From the NCBI GenBank assembly GCA_965247565.1, contig CBDFHF010000003.1:310001-374000 (forward strand): 64,000 nt of DNA. Direction: 5' to 3'. Each line of letters begins with the position of its first letter. Positions within the stretch are counted from its first letter, which is position 1. Origin of the DNA: CBDFHF01 sp965247565 (lineage in GTDB: Bacteria > Pseudomonadota > Gammaproteobacteria > Methylococcales > Methylomonadaceae). The notes under the pieces were generated by a model that ran no database searches, was not told the DNA's origin, and saw only the letters and a list, made by a program, of their open reading frames with translations. Below, piece by piece: positions 35,079 through 43,883 of the stretch. Made by a program: the position numbers and the translations under genes.

Positions 35079-36049
35079 TATGTGTTGTTATGCGTTTTTT
35101 CGTAGGCTTCGTAAGCAGAAACAATACGTTGCACTAATGGATGTCTTACTACATCGCGCACACCAAAAAAAGTGAAACTAATACCTTCGACGTCCTTCAA
35201 TACATCCAGAACATGCCGTAATCCAGACATTTTTTGTGAGGGCAAATCTATTTGCGTGACATCACCGGTAACAACCGCAGTCGACCCAAAACCAATACGC
35301 GTCAAAAACATTTTGATCTGTTCCGTTGTAGTATTCTGTGCCTCATCTAGAATGATAAATGCGTCATTAAGGGTTCGCCCACGCATAAACGCGAGCGGCG
35401 CAACCTCAATTACACCTTTATCAAGCATTTTCTCTACCCGCTCAAAACCTAGCATTTCATACAAAGCATCGTACAAAGGCCGCAAATAGGGATCTACTTT
35501 TTGCGCCATGTCTCCAGGCAAAAAACCCAGCTTTTCACCTGCTTCTACGGCGGGACGCACTAAAATTATCTTACTGACTTTCTCACTCTGTAAAGCTTCA
35601 ATCGCACAAGCTACCGCTAAATAGGTTTTACCGGTACCCGCAGGGCCAACGCCAAAATTGACATCGTGAAACATTATTTTTTGCAAATACTGTTGCTGAT
35701 TAAGCCCTCGCCCCCTGATCATGCCGCGTTTTGTCTTAATAGCAATTTGTTGTTGCTCATTAGATTGCTCTGGTGATAAAGCGGCATCGACAGAGGCATC
35801 TTGCATAGCCAAGTGAATTAATTCGGCGGTGAGCAATTCTTTTTCAGTACTATCGAATAGGTTTTGCATGACGGCACACGCTGCCTTTACGGAGGCGTCT
35901 AATCCGGTAATTTGAAACTGATGTCCTCGATTAGCGATCTCAACTTGCAAGCGCGACTCAATTTGACGCAAGTTGGCATTAAATTGGCCGCAAAAATTAG
36001 CCAACCTGTCGTTATCGGCTGGAAGTAAAGAAATTTCTTGAGAGATCAT
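35078..36049 (-). CDS. ybeZ: PhoH-family ATPase YbeZ
   Basis: A 323-residue cytoplasmic ATPase partner of YbeY. Walker A GPAGTGKTYLAVA (near residues 137-149) and Walker B AFIILDEAQNTT (near 228-239) are intact. The N-terminal 100 residues form a KH-like domain. It overlaps the ybeY start, and miaB lies 8 bp upstream. Confidence 0.94.
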   Translation of the reverse strand: MISQEISLLPADNDRLANFCGQFNANLRQIESRLQVEIANRGHQFQITGLDASVKAACAVMQNLFDSTEKELLTAELIHLAMQDASVDAALSPEQSNEQQQIAIKTKRGMIRGRGLNQQQYLQKIMFHDVNFGVGPAGTGKTYLAVACAIEALQSEKVSKIILVRPAVEAGEKLGFLPGDMAQKVDPYLRPLYDALYEMLGFERVEKMLDKGVIEVAPLAFMRGRTLNDAFIILDEAQNTTTEQIKMFLTRIGFGSTAVVTGDVTQIDLPSQKMSGLRHVLDVLKDVEGISFTFFGVRDVVRHPLVQRIVSAYEAYEKTHNNT

Positions 36050-36057
36050 AGAGGGGA

Positions 36058-37416
36058 TTACGAGTGATTGACGATAATTTTATCGACAGCCGAATCGACC
36101 ATCCGACCACGAAGAGAATTGGGCAATGCTTCCGCTATCAATACATCCACAAACTGTCCCGTTAAACGAGGATGGCCAATAAAATTTACCACTCTGTTGT
36201 TCTCAGTTCGACCTTGCATTTGTAATGGATTCTTTTTCGATTGACCCTCGACCAGAACCGTTTGCACCGTACCAATCATCCGTTGCGAAATAGCTGTACT
36301 CATTTCGTTAATGCGATTCTGAAAGCGTTCCAGCCGTTGTTTTTTTATTTCAGCGGGAACGTTATCTGGCAAATCCGCCGCAGGCGTACCTGGGCGTGGG
36401 CTGTAAACAAAGCTAAATGATAAGTCAAAACCGATTTCTTCAACAAAAGCCATGGTTTCCTCGAATTCAGCATCGGTTTCACCAGGAAAACCAATGATAA
36501 AATCGGACGACAGAAAAATATTAGGTCGGACTTTTCGTAATTTATGGATAATTTCCAGATAATCAGCGCGAGTATGGCCGCGTTTCATCATTTTTAAAAT
36601 ATGATCGCTACCGCTTTGCACCGGCAAATGTAAATGATCAACTAGCTGGGGAATTTCCGCAAAAGCCTCTATCAACGCATCGGAAAACTCCATGGGGTGA
36701 GATGTAGTAAACCGAATTCGATCGATACCCTCGACCGCGGCAACGTAATGTAACAATAACGCAAAATCGGCAATATCACCGTCATCCATAACCCCGCGAT
36801 AAGCATTAACATTTTGCCCCAGTAAATTAATTTCGCGCACCCCTTGTTTAGCCAAAGCGGTAATTTCGGTTATTACATCATCCAAGGGCCGACTGATCTC
36901 TTCGCCCCGCGTGTAAGGCACCACGCAAAAAGTACAATATTTGCTGCAACCCTCCATCACCGATACAAATGCTTTTGGACCTTCAGCCCTGGGCTCCGGC
37001 AGAGCATCGAATTTTTCAATTTCAGGGAAAGACACATCCACAACCGGCTGCTGCTTCTCACGGGCTTTATCGAGCAATTGCGGCAAGCGGTGTAGGGTTT
37101 GCGGGCCAAATACAATATCTACAAACGGCGCACGTTTTTGGATGGCAGCACCTTCTTGGCTAGCTACGCAACCGCCAACTCCAATAATAACATCAGGGCG
37201 TTTATCTTTTATCTTTCGCCATTTACCCAAAGCTGAAAAAACCTTTTCCTGGGCTTTTTCGCGAATTGAGCAGGTATTGAGTAACAAAACGTCGGCTTTC
37301 TTAGGATCATCAATCAACTCGAAACCATGCGAAGTTTGAAGCACGTCCCGCATTTTATCGGAATCGTATTCGTTCATTTGGCAACCGTTGGTTTGAATAT
37401 AAAGTTTTTGTGTCAT
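36058..37416 (-). CDS. miaB: tRNA-2-methylthio-N6-dimethylallyladenosine synthase MiaB
   Basis: A 452-residue radical SAM methylthiotransferase that adds the ms2 group to i6A37 of tRNAs. The N-terminal UPF0004 domain has its cluster Cys residues in TNGCQMNEYDSD, NTCSIREKA and GVGGCVASQ. The radical SAM CxxxCxxC is CSKYCTFC near residues 155-162, and a TRAM domain lies at the C-terminus. It is the first gene of the ybe operon. Confidence 0.95.
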   Translation of the reverse strand: MTQKLYIQTNGCQMNEYDSDKMRDVLQTSHGFELIDDPKKADVLLLNTCSIREKAQEKVFSALGKWRKIKDKRPDVIIGVGGCVASQEGAAIQKRAPFVDIVFGPQTLHRLPQLLDKAREKQQPVVDVSFPEIEKFDALPEPRAEGPKAFVSVMEGCSKYCTFCVVPYTRGEEISRPLDDVITEITALAKQGVREINLLGQNVNAYRGVMDDGDIADFALLLHYVAAVEGIDRIRFTTSHPMEFSDALIEAFAEIPQLVDHLHLPVQSGSDHILKMMKRGHTRADYLEIIHKLRKVRPNIFLSSDFIIGFPGETDAEFEETMAFVEEIGFDLSFSFVYSPRPGTPAADLPDNVPAEIKKQRLERFQNRINEMSTAISQRMIGTVQTVLVEGQSKKNPLQMQGRTENNRVVNFIGHPRLTGQFVDVLIAEALPNSLRGRMVDSAVDKIIVNHS

Positions 37417-37497
37417 ATTTTTTGAGTCGTTATTCGAAAATCACTACGATTAGATTACCCATTTTCGCTGTGGCGGCAAGTTCCAACATTACCCAAC

Positions 37498-37527
37498 AAA
37501 AAAGCCTTTACCAACCGGCAAAGGCTT
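37498..37527 (-). terminator. Intrinsic terminator after csiV-like gene
   Basis: On the minus strand AAGCCTTT...AAAGGCTT is followed by T6 (arms 37520-37527 and 37502-37509). Confidence 0.8.
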
Positions 37528-37602
37528 AATAAATTCGTCAGTATTGTAACCTGAATACGATTCAAACCAGTAAATTGTCGTTGCACTAGCCTCCATCCTT
37601 CC

Positions 37603-38133
37603 CTATTTGGCACTAACTTTGGCGATCAAGCCAAATTTGGGATGATCCATGTAATTTAACTCATCCAATTTAAACTGACGACTCTCATTGAGTCGGTATA
37701 TCAGTCCGCCGCTGGAACTGTCGCCACTCGGCGAATATTCTAAATCAGCTTTTAGCTGCAACGCTTGACTGCGTTGCACCAATACAAACCCATTGATACG
37801 CCCATCAGGGCTGGTAATACGAACCGGAGCGCTCACCATGCCTTCTTCGATTTTTTGGACCCAGCCGACATGTAACAAAGGTTGATAAGCTGAATTACGT
37901 GATAAGCCAGCGTAGCTGTCTTTAAGTGATAGTGTTTCTGCCTTTTTATAATCCGAAAGTTCATACAAATTAGCAGGCCAAGTTATTTCGCTACCCATCT
38001 GATCAAAAACTTCCGTACTGGGCATATCTTGCGAAAAAACAATTAATTCCACTTGATATTCGCCGCTTTCAGCCCAAAGCGAATGGCTAAAACAACCTAA
38101 AATGGCAAATATCACATAAATTGTCACTTTCAT
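37603..38133 (-). CDS. CsiV family peptidoglycan-associated protein
   Basis: A 176-residue exported protein. The signal peptide is MKVTIYVIFAILGCFSHSLWA. YQVELIVFSQ near residue 26 and the C-terminal KLDELNYMDHPKFGLIAKV are the conserved ends of the CsiV family (PF10972), known in Shewanella and Pseudomonas as a periplasmic peptidoglycan-binding protein that interacts with division or transpeptidase partners. In many genomes csiV sits beside mfd, but here mfd is 12 kb away. It has its own terminator. Confidence 0.8.
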   Translation of the reverse strand: MKVTIYVIFAILGCFSHSLWAESGEYQVELIVFSQDMPSTEVFDQMGSEITWPANLYELSDYKKAETLSLKDSYAGLSRNSAYQPLLHVGWVQKIEEGMVSAPVRITSPDGRINGFVLVQRSQALQLKADLEYSPSGDSSSGGLIYRLNESRQFKLDELNYMDHPKFGLIAKVSAK

Positions 38134-38428
38134 TTTTTACCCTTGATACAACATCGTTATGTACACCTACACTATTATATAAATACATGCACTGGGCGCT
38201 ACAGTTGAGCAATCCGGCTATATACCTATTCGATCAGCTTAAACCCCAGTTTTAGTGTATCCGCGCAATGGTTGATACTTTCCTAGGCTGGCCAAGCACC
38301 ATGGGGACAACATAACATCGGTGGGCGCGGAAAAGCGGCGATTCCGCAAAACTTAATGTACATAAGACTTGGCAGCGTAAATATGCCATCAACCACCTCA
38401 AGACTTTTCGTATAGCTTTGAAACATTT

Positions 38429-39088
38429 CTATTCCTTTCCTGACATAAAAGGGACGAAACTGACCGACTCCAATTCTTCAACTTCATAGCCACTATCAGT
38501 GCGAATAACGCGTTGTAACTGTTGACTGCCAACTTTACCAATGGGAATTACCATGACACCGCCAACGGCCATTTGCTGCAACAGCATCTCGGGGATCTCC
38601 GGCGGCGCCGCCGCGACCAGAATACCATCGTAAGGCGCATAATCCGGCCACCCCCATCCGCCGTCGCTGTGCATATAGCTCACATTTTTCAGCCTAAGTT
38701 CCCATAAATAGCCCTTAGCCTTACGCTGCAGTGGCAAAATTCGCTCCACTGAATACACATGATCAACTAATTGAGCCAAAATGGCAGTCTGATAACCACA
38801 GCCCGTGCCTATTTCCAGCACCTTACCTAACTGTCCAAACTCTAGCAAACTCTCAGTCATTTTTGCGACTATATAAGGTTGGGATATCGTTTGGTTAAAT
38901 CCTATGGGTAACGCAGTGTCTTCATAAGCCCTACTGGCCAATGCCTCATCTACAAAAATATGCCTTGGCGTTTCGCGCATCACATTGAGTATTTTATTGC
39001 TGGTAATTCCTTGCTCTGATAATCGATTTATCATCCGATCACGTGTGCGTCGGGAAGTCATGCCTATCCCTTGCAGGGTGTGCATCAT
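38429..39088 (-). CDS. pcm: Protein-L-isoaspartate O-methyltransferase
   Basis: A 219-residue cytoplasmic repair enzyme that methylates isoaspartyl residues. The SAM-binding LEIGTGCGYQTAILAQL lies near the middle, VDEALASRAYEDTALPIG is the family's N-terminal signature, and GGWGWPDYAPYDGILV is the post-motif. ATG 39088 overlaps the surE stop (ATGATG/TGA), giving coupling; MTSRRTRDRM at 39058 is an alternative start. The surE-pcm order is conserved in gammaproteobacteria; nlpD and rpoS, which usually follow, are absent. Confidence 0.92.
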   Translation of the reverse strand: MMHTLQGIGMTSRRTRDRMINRLSEQGITSNKILNVMRETPRHIFVDEALASRAYEDTALPIGFNQTISQPYIVAKMTESLLEFGQLGKVLEIGTGCGYQTAILAQLVDHVYSVERILPLQRKAKGYLWELRLKNVSYMHSDGGWGWPDYAPYDGILVAAAPPEIPEMLLQQMAVGGVMVIPIGKVGSQQLQRVIRTDSGYEVEELESVSFVPFMSGKE

Positions 39089-39840
39089 AAAATAATCTCC
39101 TTCGGTAGCCATGCTTCTAAAGCATTTATTCGTTCATACCAAGTTAAATCCAATTGCAAGGGTGTCACCGACACGTAACCGGTATTAATTGCATAAAAAT
39201 CGGTGCCGGGGCCAGCGTCCTGCTCCGCACCTGGCGGACCTACCCAATAAATTGTACGCCCGCGTGGATCTTGACCTTTAATAACTGGCTCAGCTTTATG
39301 CCGCTGGCCTAGCCGTGTTGCCTGATAACCCTTCAAATTTACAATTGCCACATCGGGCACATTAACATTAAGAATAGTGTCTTTGGGTAATGGATTATTC
39401 ATTAGCTGCTTCAATAGCGTTATCGCAACATGGGCAGCCGTATCAAAAAACACTGGGTTACTTGCTGCTAAAGAAATAGCCACCGCAGGTAAACCCAAAA
39501 AACGGCCTTCGGTCGCCGCCGCTACCGTCCCCGAATATAAAACATCATCACCCAGATTGGCGCCATGATTAATGCCGGCAAATACCATATCTGGCTCCTG
39601 TTCGAGCAAACCGGTAATTGCTAAATGGACACAATCGGTCGGCGTGCCATCGACTTTAATAAAACCATTGCTCTCCTTATGTGCTCGTAATGGCATTTCC
39701 AGTGTCAATGAATTACTAGCGGCGCTACGATTTTTATCAGGAGCAACCACAGATACATCCGCAAAGCGTCGCAATGCGCTAGCCAAAACAACAAGACCTT
39801 CCGCCAAGTATCCATCATCATTGCTTAACAAAATACGCAT
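39085..39840 (-). CDS. surE: 5'/3'-nucleotidase SurE
   Basis: A 251-residue metal-dependent nucleotidase and exopolyphosphatase. The start MRILLSNDDGYLAEG is chosen because it carries the DD metal-binding motif at its expected N-terminal place; longer frames to 39921 add 27 unconserved residues. SAASNSLTL (near 38), HGANLGDDVLYSGTVAAATEG and NVPD are all present. pcm follows with an overlap. Confidence 0.94.
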   Translation of the reverse strand: MRILLSNDDGYLAEGLVVLASALRRFADVSVVAPDKNRSAASNSLTLEMPLRAHKESNGFIKVDGTPTDCVHLAITGLLEQEPDMVFAGINHGANLGDDVLYSGTVAAATEGRFLGLPAVAISLAASNPVFFDTAAHVAITLLKQLMNNPLPKDTILNVNVPDVAIVNLKGYQATRLGQRHKAEPVIKGQDPRGRTIYWVGPPGAEQDAGPGTDFYAINTGYVSVTPLQLDLTWYERINALEAWLPKEIIL

Positions 39841-39975
39841 TAGCATTCGCCTTAAGCGGGAATAGCCTATAGAATCAAGCATCTTAGCAACAAAATGCGA
39901 CAAAATCAGCTTCCGTGACAAAAAAAAACCATTTCTTCAGAGGACAGTGACCTGTTTCGGCAAAGCATTGGCAAG

Positions 39976-40455
39976 GTGCGCAAGATAGTCAGCGACAAAA
40001 TATCGCCCGTCGCCTCGTCCAAACCTAAACCTTACCCTAAAAAAGAAGCCCCTGATTTGCGAGACCATCTAAATAAAACCATCTCCGATCAGAGTATTCA
40101 AAAAGTCAGTATTGATGATAACTTAAACTTTCTGGCGCCGGGCCAACAAAATAAAGTGCTTAAAAAACTGCGTCAAGGCTACTTTGGCGTTGCCGCCGAG
40201 CTTGATTTACACGGATTAACCAGCAACGAAGCTAAGCAGCAACTGCTTAATTTTTTACATTCGTGCGTAGAAAATGGTCATCGTTGTGCTCACATAATTC
40301 ACGGCAAAGGCTATCGCTCAGCCGATAACCATCCCGTTTTGAAGAATAACCTTAACCTCTGGCTCAGACAACACAAAGACGTACAGGCGTTTTGCTCAGC
40401 CCCGTCCAGACAGGGCGGGACTGGCGCTATATTCGTTTTATTGCAACTCCCATAA
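39976..40455 (+). CDS. Smr-domain endonuclease-like protein
   Basis: A 159-residue protein with an Smr (MutS2 C-terminal-like) domain from about residue 70: ELDLHGLTSNEAKQQLLNFL with the DLHG motif, HIIHGKGYRS with HGxG, and a C-terminal GGTGAIFVLL. Such proteins (SmrB/YdaL) cleave mRNA at collided ribosomes or nick DNA. The first in-frame standard codon is GTG 39976, but conserved-looking coding (TISSEDSDLFRQSIGKV) extends upstream in the same frame to a TGA at 39916. A GTG at 39915 would join this frame if the A9 run after it had eight bases. The real N-terminus is therefore uncertain. Confidence 0.85.
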   Translation: MRKIVSDKISPVASSKPKPYPKKEAPDLRDHLNKTISDQSIQKVSIDDNLNFLAPGQQNKVLKKLRQGYFGVAAELDLHGLTSNEAKQQLLNFLHSCVENGHRCAHIIHGKGYRSADNHPVLKNNLNLWLRQHKDVQAFCSAPSRQGGTGAIFVLLQLP

Positions 40456-40980
40456 AAAATTATGCCATCAGTTCCACATAACATTATAAATCCACATAAA
40501 ACTTGAGCTTAGTAACTTTTACCAAGCAAAACAACTCAAAACAAAAGCATCAAAGCCCGATATCATACAGTTTAAGTAACGCTCACTTTTCGGATACAAC
40601 CCAGTAATAGAGGACCCCGTAGACCATTTTCTTTTTTTTGCATTGCTTAAAAACACCAGTTTTTGATTTTTGTGAATCGATCGTTGTTTTTTAAACAAGC
40701 TCCGCTTAAGAGCTCAAAAAACAATTTCATTTAAGAATCACTTAATTGTTTGCCCGTTACAATCGAATCCAGTTTTGTAAGCCATGTTGTGATAAATGAT
40801 CATAAATATACTTACATTTCGTTTAACTTAAGAAAACCTCTTAGGATTCTCTCTTGTTATGACAGAGATGGGTTGAGATCTTGAATAGACTCATGCTAGC
40901 CCTTTCTCGAACATGAGTAGATATTCGAATTCTAAGACGCTTCCTTAAATCGAAACTCAACAAAGACCGAAGGGAATGTT
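40456..40980. other. Upstream region of the first acyltransferase
   Basis: AT-rich and non-coding. It carries the hairpin TTGTTTTTT (40684-40692)...AAAAAACAA (40716-40724) with inner arms AGCTC (40698-40702) and GAGCT (40710-40714). It could be the Smr-gene terminator or an operator. A ribosome site precedes 40981. Confidence 0.4.
40684..40724 (+). repeat. Two-part inverted repeat
   Basis: A 9-bp outer stem (TTGTTTTTT/AAAAAACAA) and a 5-bp inner stem (AGCTC/GAGCT). It is 229 bp past the Smr gene and 256 bp before the acyltransferase start. Confidence 0.5.
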
Positions 40981-41718
40981 ATGTTTGACGATAATTTTGA
41001 AGTTTTTTTAGCAGACACCGAAGAAAGCAAAGCCATTCATTACTCTATACGTTATCAAGTCTATTGCGAAGAAATGGGCTTTGAAAATAAAGAAGATTTT
41101 CCTTTAGAACAAGAATTTGATGAATATGATGTCAACGCTGCACACTTCATCGTAAAACACAAGAACAGTGGCCAGTGGATTGGGGCGATGCGTCTTATTT
41201 TTAAAAATGACCAACCCTTACCTCTCGAGAAACATTGCAATCTCCACGCCCCACTTAACAAACTCATTTCAGGACATTCCGTTGAATTATCCCGCCTTTG
41301 CTTAGTTAAAGAAATCAGAAGGCAATTTAACGACGTAGCCCCTCCGCACGGAGTGGCGGACGAAAGCGAAGAAATACAAGAAACTGATAAGGTTAAATTA
41401 TTGCGCAGCAGCCAACGACTTAATCGCAGCATTATCTGGGGACTGATTCGCGCCACACTTGAATACGGCTACCAGAATAATATACAAAACGCTCTATTTC
41501 TTACCACCAACGCTCTGGCCAAAGTTATCTGCAAAGGTGGATTGGAAATGGTTAACATTGGTGAGCCTTGCAACCACAAAGGTGAGCGCTTACCTTTTAA
41601 GATGAACGTTAAGAAAACCTATCACAACCCCATCTGGAAAAACGATTACAAAAACGGTTACCAAGTATTTTCCCAACTATCCGCTCCCTCAAAACGTTCA
41701 AAAGCAAGAGCCGCGTAA
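40981..41718 (+). CDS. PEP-CTERM/exosortase system-associated N-acyltransferase
   Basis: A 245-residue cytoplasmic acyltransferase of the GNAT/autoinducer-synthase-like fold (TIGR03694 type). The opening VFLADTEESKAIHYSIRYQVYCEEMGFE is the characteristic N-terminal segment, followed by HFIVKHKNSGQWIGAMRLI and VELSRLCLVKEIRRQ, which resemble LuxI-type active-site parts. Relatives accompany exosortase/PEP-CTERM systems and probably make an acyl-amino-acid signal or lipid. A second, different member lies at 43884-44621 on the other strand, and a PEP-CTERM gene lies between. Confidence 0.85.
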   Translation: MFDDNFEVFLADTEESKAIHYSIRYQVYCEEMGFENKEDFPLEQEFDEYDVNAAHFIVKHKNSGQWIGAMRLIFKNDQPLPLEKHCNLHAPLNKLISGHSVELSRLCLVKEIRRQFNDVAPPHGVADESEEIQETDKVKLLRSSQRLNRSIIWGLIRATLEYGYQNNIQNALFLTTNALAKVICKGGLEMVNIGEPCNHKGERLPFKMNVKKTYHNPIWKNDYKNGYQVFSQLSAPSKRSKARAA

Positions 41719-42806
41719 ATAAATAACTTTCAAATCGTCCAGAACTGTAAGCTTAAATGCCAAATTACTGCAAGATAGGGCTGTTTTTTGCCAGATCGCT
41801 AGTGATTAATTAAGGAGCTACTCGTATAAAATTGTTTTTCTAAATTACACAAGAACGAAATTCCCATTATTGGATAGGCGTATCTCGAGACCGCCCGTCT
41901 AGATACCATCCAATAGTCAGCATATTTTACAAAGCAGTTTTTGTGGGATAGCTCTTCATCACTTGGCTTCAAATTTACTCAACTGACATTTAGCACAGTG
42001 ACCTATTAAAGCTTTTAGATTCACAGTCTCATAAAAGGCCATCACCGAGACAGCCTATCTATCGTTTCCAAAGACAGGTAGCTTGCGCATAAGGGCTGCT
42101 TGCAACTCCAAATACCCTCCCCTATAGCCAGGTAAACTGCCTCCAGAGCCAACTTGTGTCAATTCGGCCTTTTGACGTATTAATTTTCAAACTCTTCGCT
42201 TCAATAGTAGTTGCTTTAGCTAAACGAGGACAGACCACCATATTGCTAAACAAATATTTCCAGAGCAAACGCTCAACTCTACTAGTTTAAACCTAGAGGT
42301 TTGAAAGCACTCTTTTGCAAAGTTCGGCCGAACCAAAGAATAGCTTTATCAGCAATAAAGCTACACCTTCGAATTCAAAGCGCCATGAGCATGGAACCAT
42401 TTTAATACGCGTCAGCTTTTTTTACACTTGCAAAAGAACTAACATGATCAACTGCAAGACCACTAACCGTAGCGCATCCCGTGTTGTCGCTAAAAATTAT
42501 CTGTTATTGCTAGAATTCATTAACACTCAAGTGGTTAGCACTCGATAGCAATTGATTATAACTTTTAAAGCCCATGGCTATATCATTGATTAATAAATAT
42601 TAAATAACAATTTCTCACAAAATATAGCCACAATGAGACAACACAAAGAACCGGTCACAATCTTTTTTCAGACCACTTAACTCATGCTATTTACAATAAC
42701 TAAGTGTCCATATTTTTTACACTTAACAAAATATTTGATTACTACATTTTGCCAAACTTAAACAACCGGATCATAAGCTTATGTTTTAATTTGATTTTTA
42801 TTATTT
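41719..42806. other. Long non-coding stretch of 1.1 kb
   Basis: No frame with a convincing start, ribosome site or family likeness. The imperfect hairpin ATTGGAT...GTATCT / AGATAC...ATCCAAT (41869-41914) may help end the upstream transcript. The last 60 bases are the promoter zone of the PEP-CTERM gene. The length is unusual for this window. Confidence 0.45.
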
Positions 42807-42820
42807 GGCATATGTCATGC
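42807..42820 (+). promoter_or_regulatory. Candidate sigma-54 (-24/-12) promoter
   Basis: TTGGCATATGTCATGCT has GG at 42807-42808 and GC at 42819-42820 with exactly ten bases between, the invariant spacing of RpoN promoters. It lies 49 bp before the PEP-CTERM gene ATG. Sigma-54 control of PEP-CTERM genes through PrsK/PrsR is known in other bacteria. Confidence 0.6.
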
Positions 42821-42869
42821 TTTATAAAAATCGACACTAGTCAATTCAACTTTTAATTTGGAGATATTT

Positions 42870-43679
42870 ATGACAAACACATTTAAAAAATCATTACTTG
42901 CAGTTGGTGCTGCTGGCGCTTTAATGGCTTCTGTATCTGCTAACGCTAACTTAGTCGATGGTATTGATTTTGGCGCAGGTGGAATTTTCACTCACTTCGA
43001 AACAGCTACTTTAGCGCAACAATTCATCAATGGTAACGGCCAAAATGCTATGGCCTACGGTGAAATAACCACAGTTAATGGCGATTCAAATTATGGCGCA
43101 ACAACTGAAAGACTCTATTTCATTGGAACGTTTAACAATTCTTCAAATTTCTCTCCAACAGGGGTTTCATTCAGTAACGCTCAGCTGGATATTTATAAAG
43201 CCAATGCACCATTAGCTAATTTATTGAATAATGCAGGTGGCTCGCCAGCAAACTTATTAGCGATACAAAATCTCACTCCTTGGGTTCGTTTTAATAATAA
43301 CGGTGCGATTACTGGAACTGGTACCTTAATTGGCGCTTCCGTATTAAGTGGGTCAAGTACTGGCGTCTATGACGTAGACTTAAGCGCTGCCTTTGGTTCT
43401 GCTGCAATTTCATCTTTTTTTAATGGCAATAATGTTGGTACAGTTGGCGCTGACATAGATGTTACTGCTTCTTTTACAAACAGTACTGGCCGCCTGAATG
43501 ACGCTGATGAAGCTGCTGCCGGAGGAAGTGGAATATGTTCTACTGCCCCGCAAGCAGGCGATTGGTGCTATGCAGGAACCGCTGACATCAGTGGGGACAC
43601 AAATGTAGTTCCTGAACCCGCTACCCTTGCCTTATTAGGCTTAGGATTAGTTGGCATAGCTAGATTTCGCCGCGCTTAA
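42870..43679 (+). CDS. PEP-CTERM sorting-domain protein
   Basis: A 269-residue exported protein. ATG 42870 sits behind TTGGAG; a TTG twelve bases earlier is less likely. The signal peptide ends ASVSANA. The C-terminus VVPEPATLALLGLGLVGIAR plus FRRA is a classical PEP-CTERM signal. The body is Asn/Gly/Ser/Thr-rich, with two Cys near the end (GICSTAPQAGDWCYAG) that may pair, and has the look of a structural matrix protein. A strong terminator follows. It stands between two acyltransferase genes and has a sigma-54 type promoter candidate. Confidence 0.9.
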   Translation: MTNTFKKSLLAVGAAGALMASVSANANLVDGIDFGAGGIFTHFETATLAQQFINGNGQNAMAYGEITTVNGDSNYGATTERLYFIGTFNNSSNFSPTGVSFSNAQLDIYKANAPLANLLNNAGGSPANLLAIQNLTPWVRFNNNGAITGTGTLIGASVLSGSSTGVYDVDLSAAFGSAAISSFFNGNNVGTVGADIDVTASFTNSTGRLNDADEAAAGGSGICSTAPQAGDWCYAGTADISGDTNVVPEPATLALLGLGLVGIARFRRA

Positions 43680-43703
43680 TTTAACTCCTAAATCTCGCTA
43701 GTC

Positions 43704-43740
43704 AAAAAGCCGCCGATTAATTTTAATCGGCGGCTTTTTT
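43704..43740 (+). terminator. Intrinsic terminator of PEP-CTERM gene
   Basis: AAAAAGCCGCCGATTAA (43704-43720) pairs with TTAATCGGCGGCTTTTTT (43723-43740). A strong GC stem with T6, 24 bp past the stop. Confidence 0.92.
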
Positions 43741-43883
43741 GTGTCAGATAATTTTACAGTTATTTGTTATTCAAATGATAGTAATCTCTATGTTTTCTCG
43801 AATGTAAGTCTGTACATCCTTGTGAAAACCTCAGGCAATACGTTGAAACTTTTTTTCGAAAAATCCTTTTTTTCAAAGTTCTG

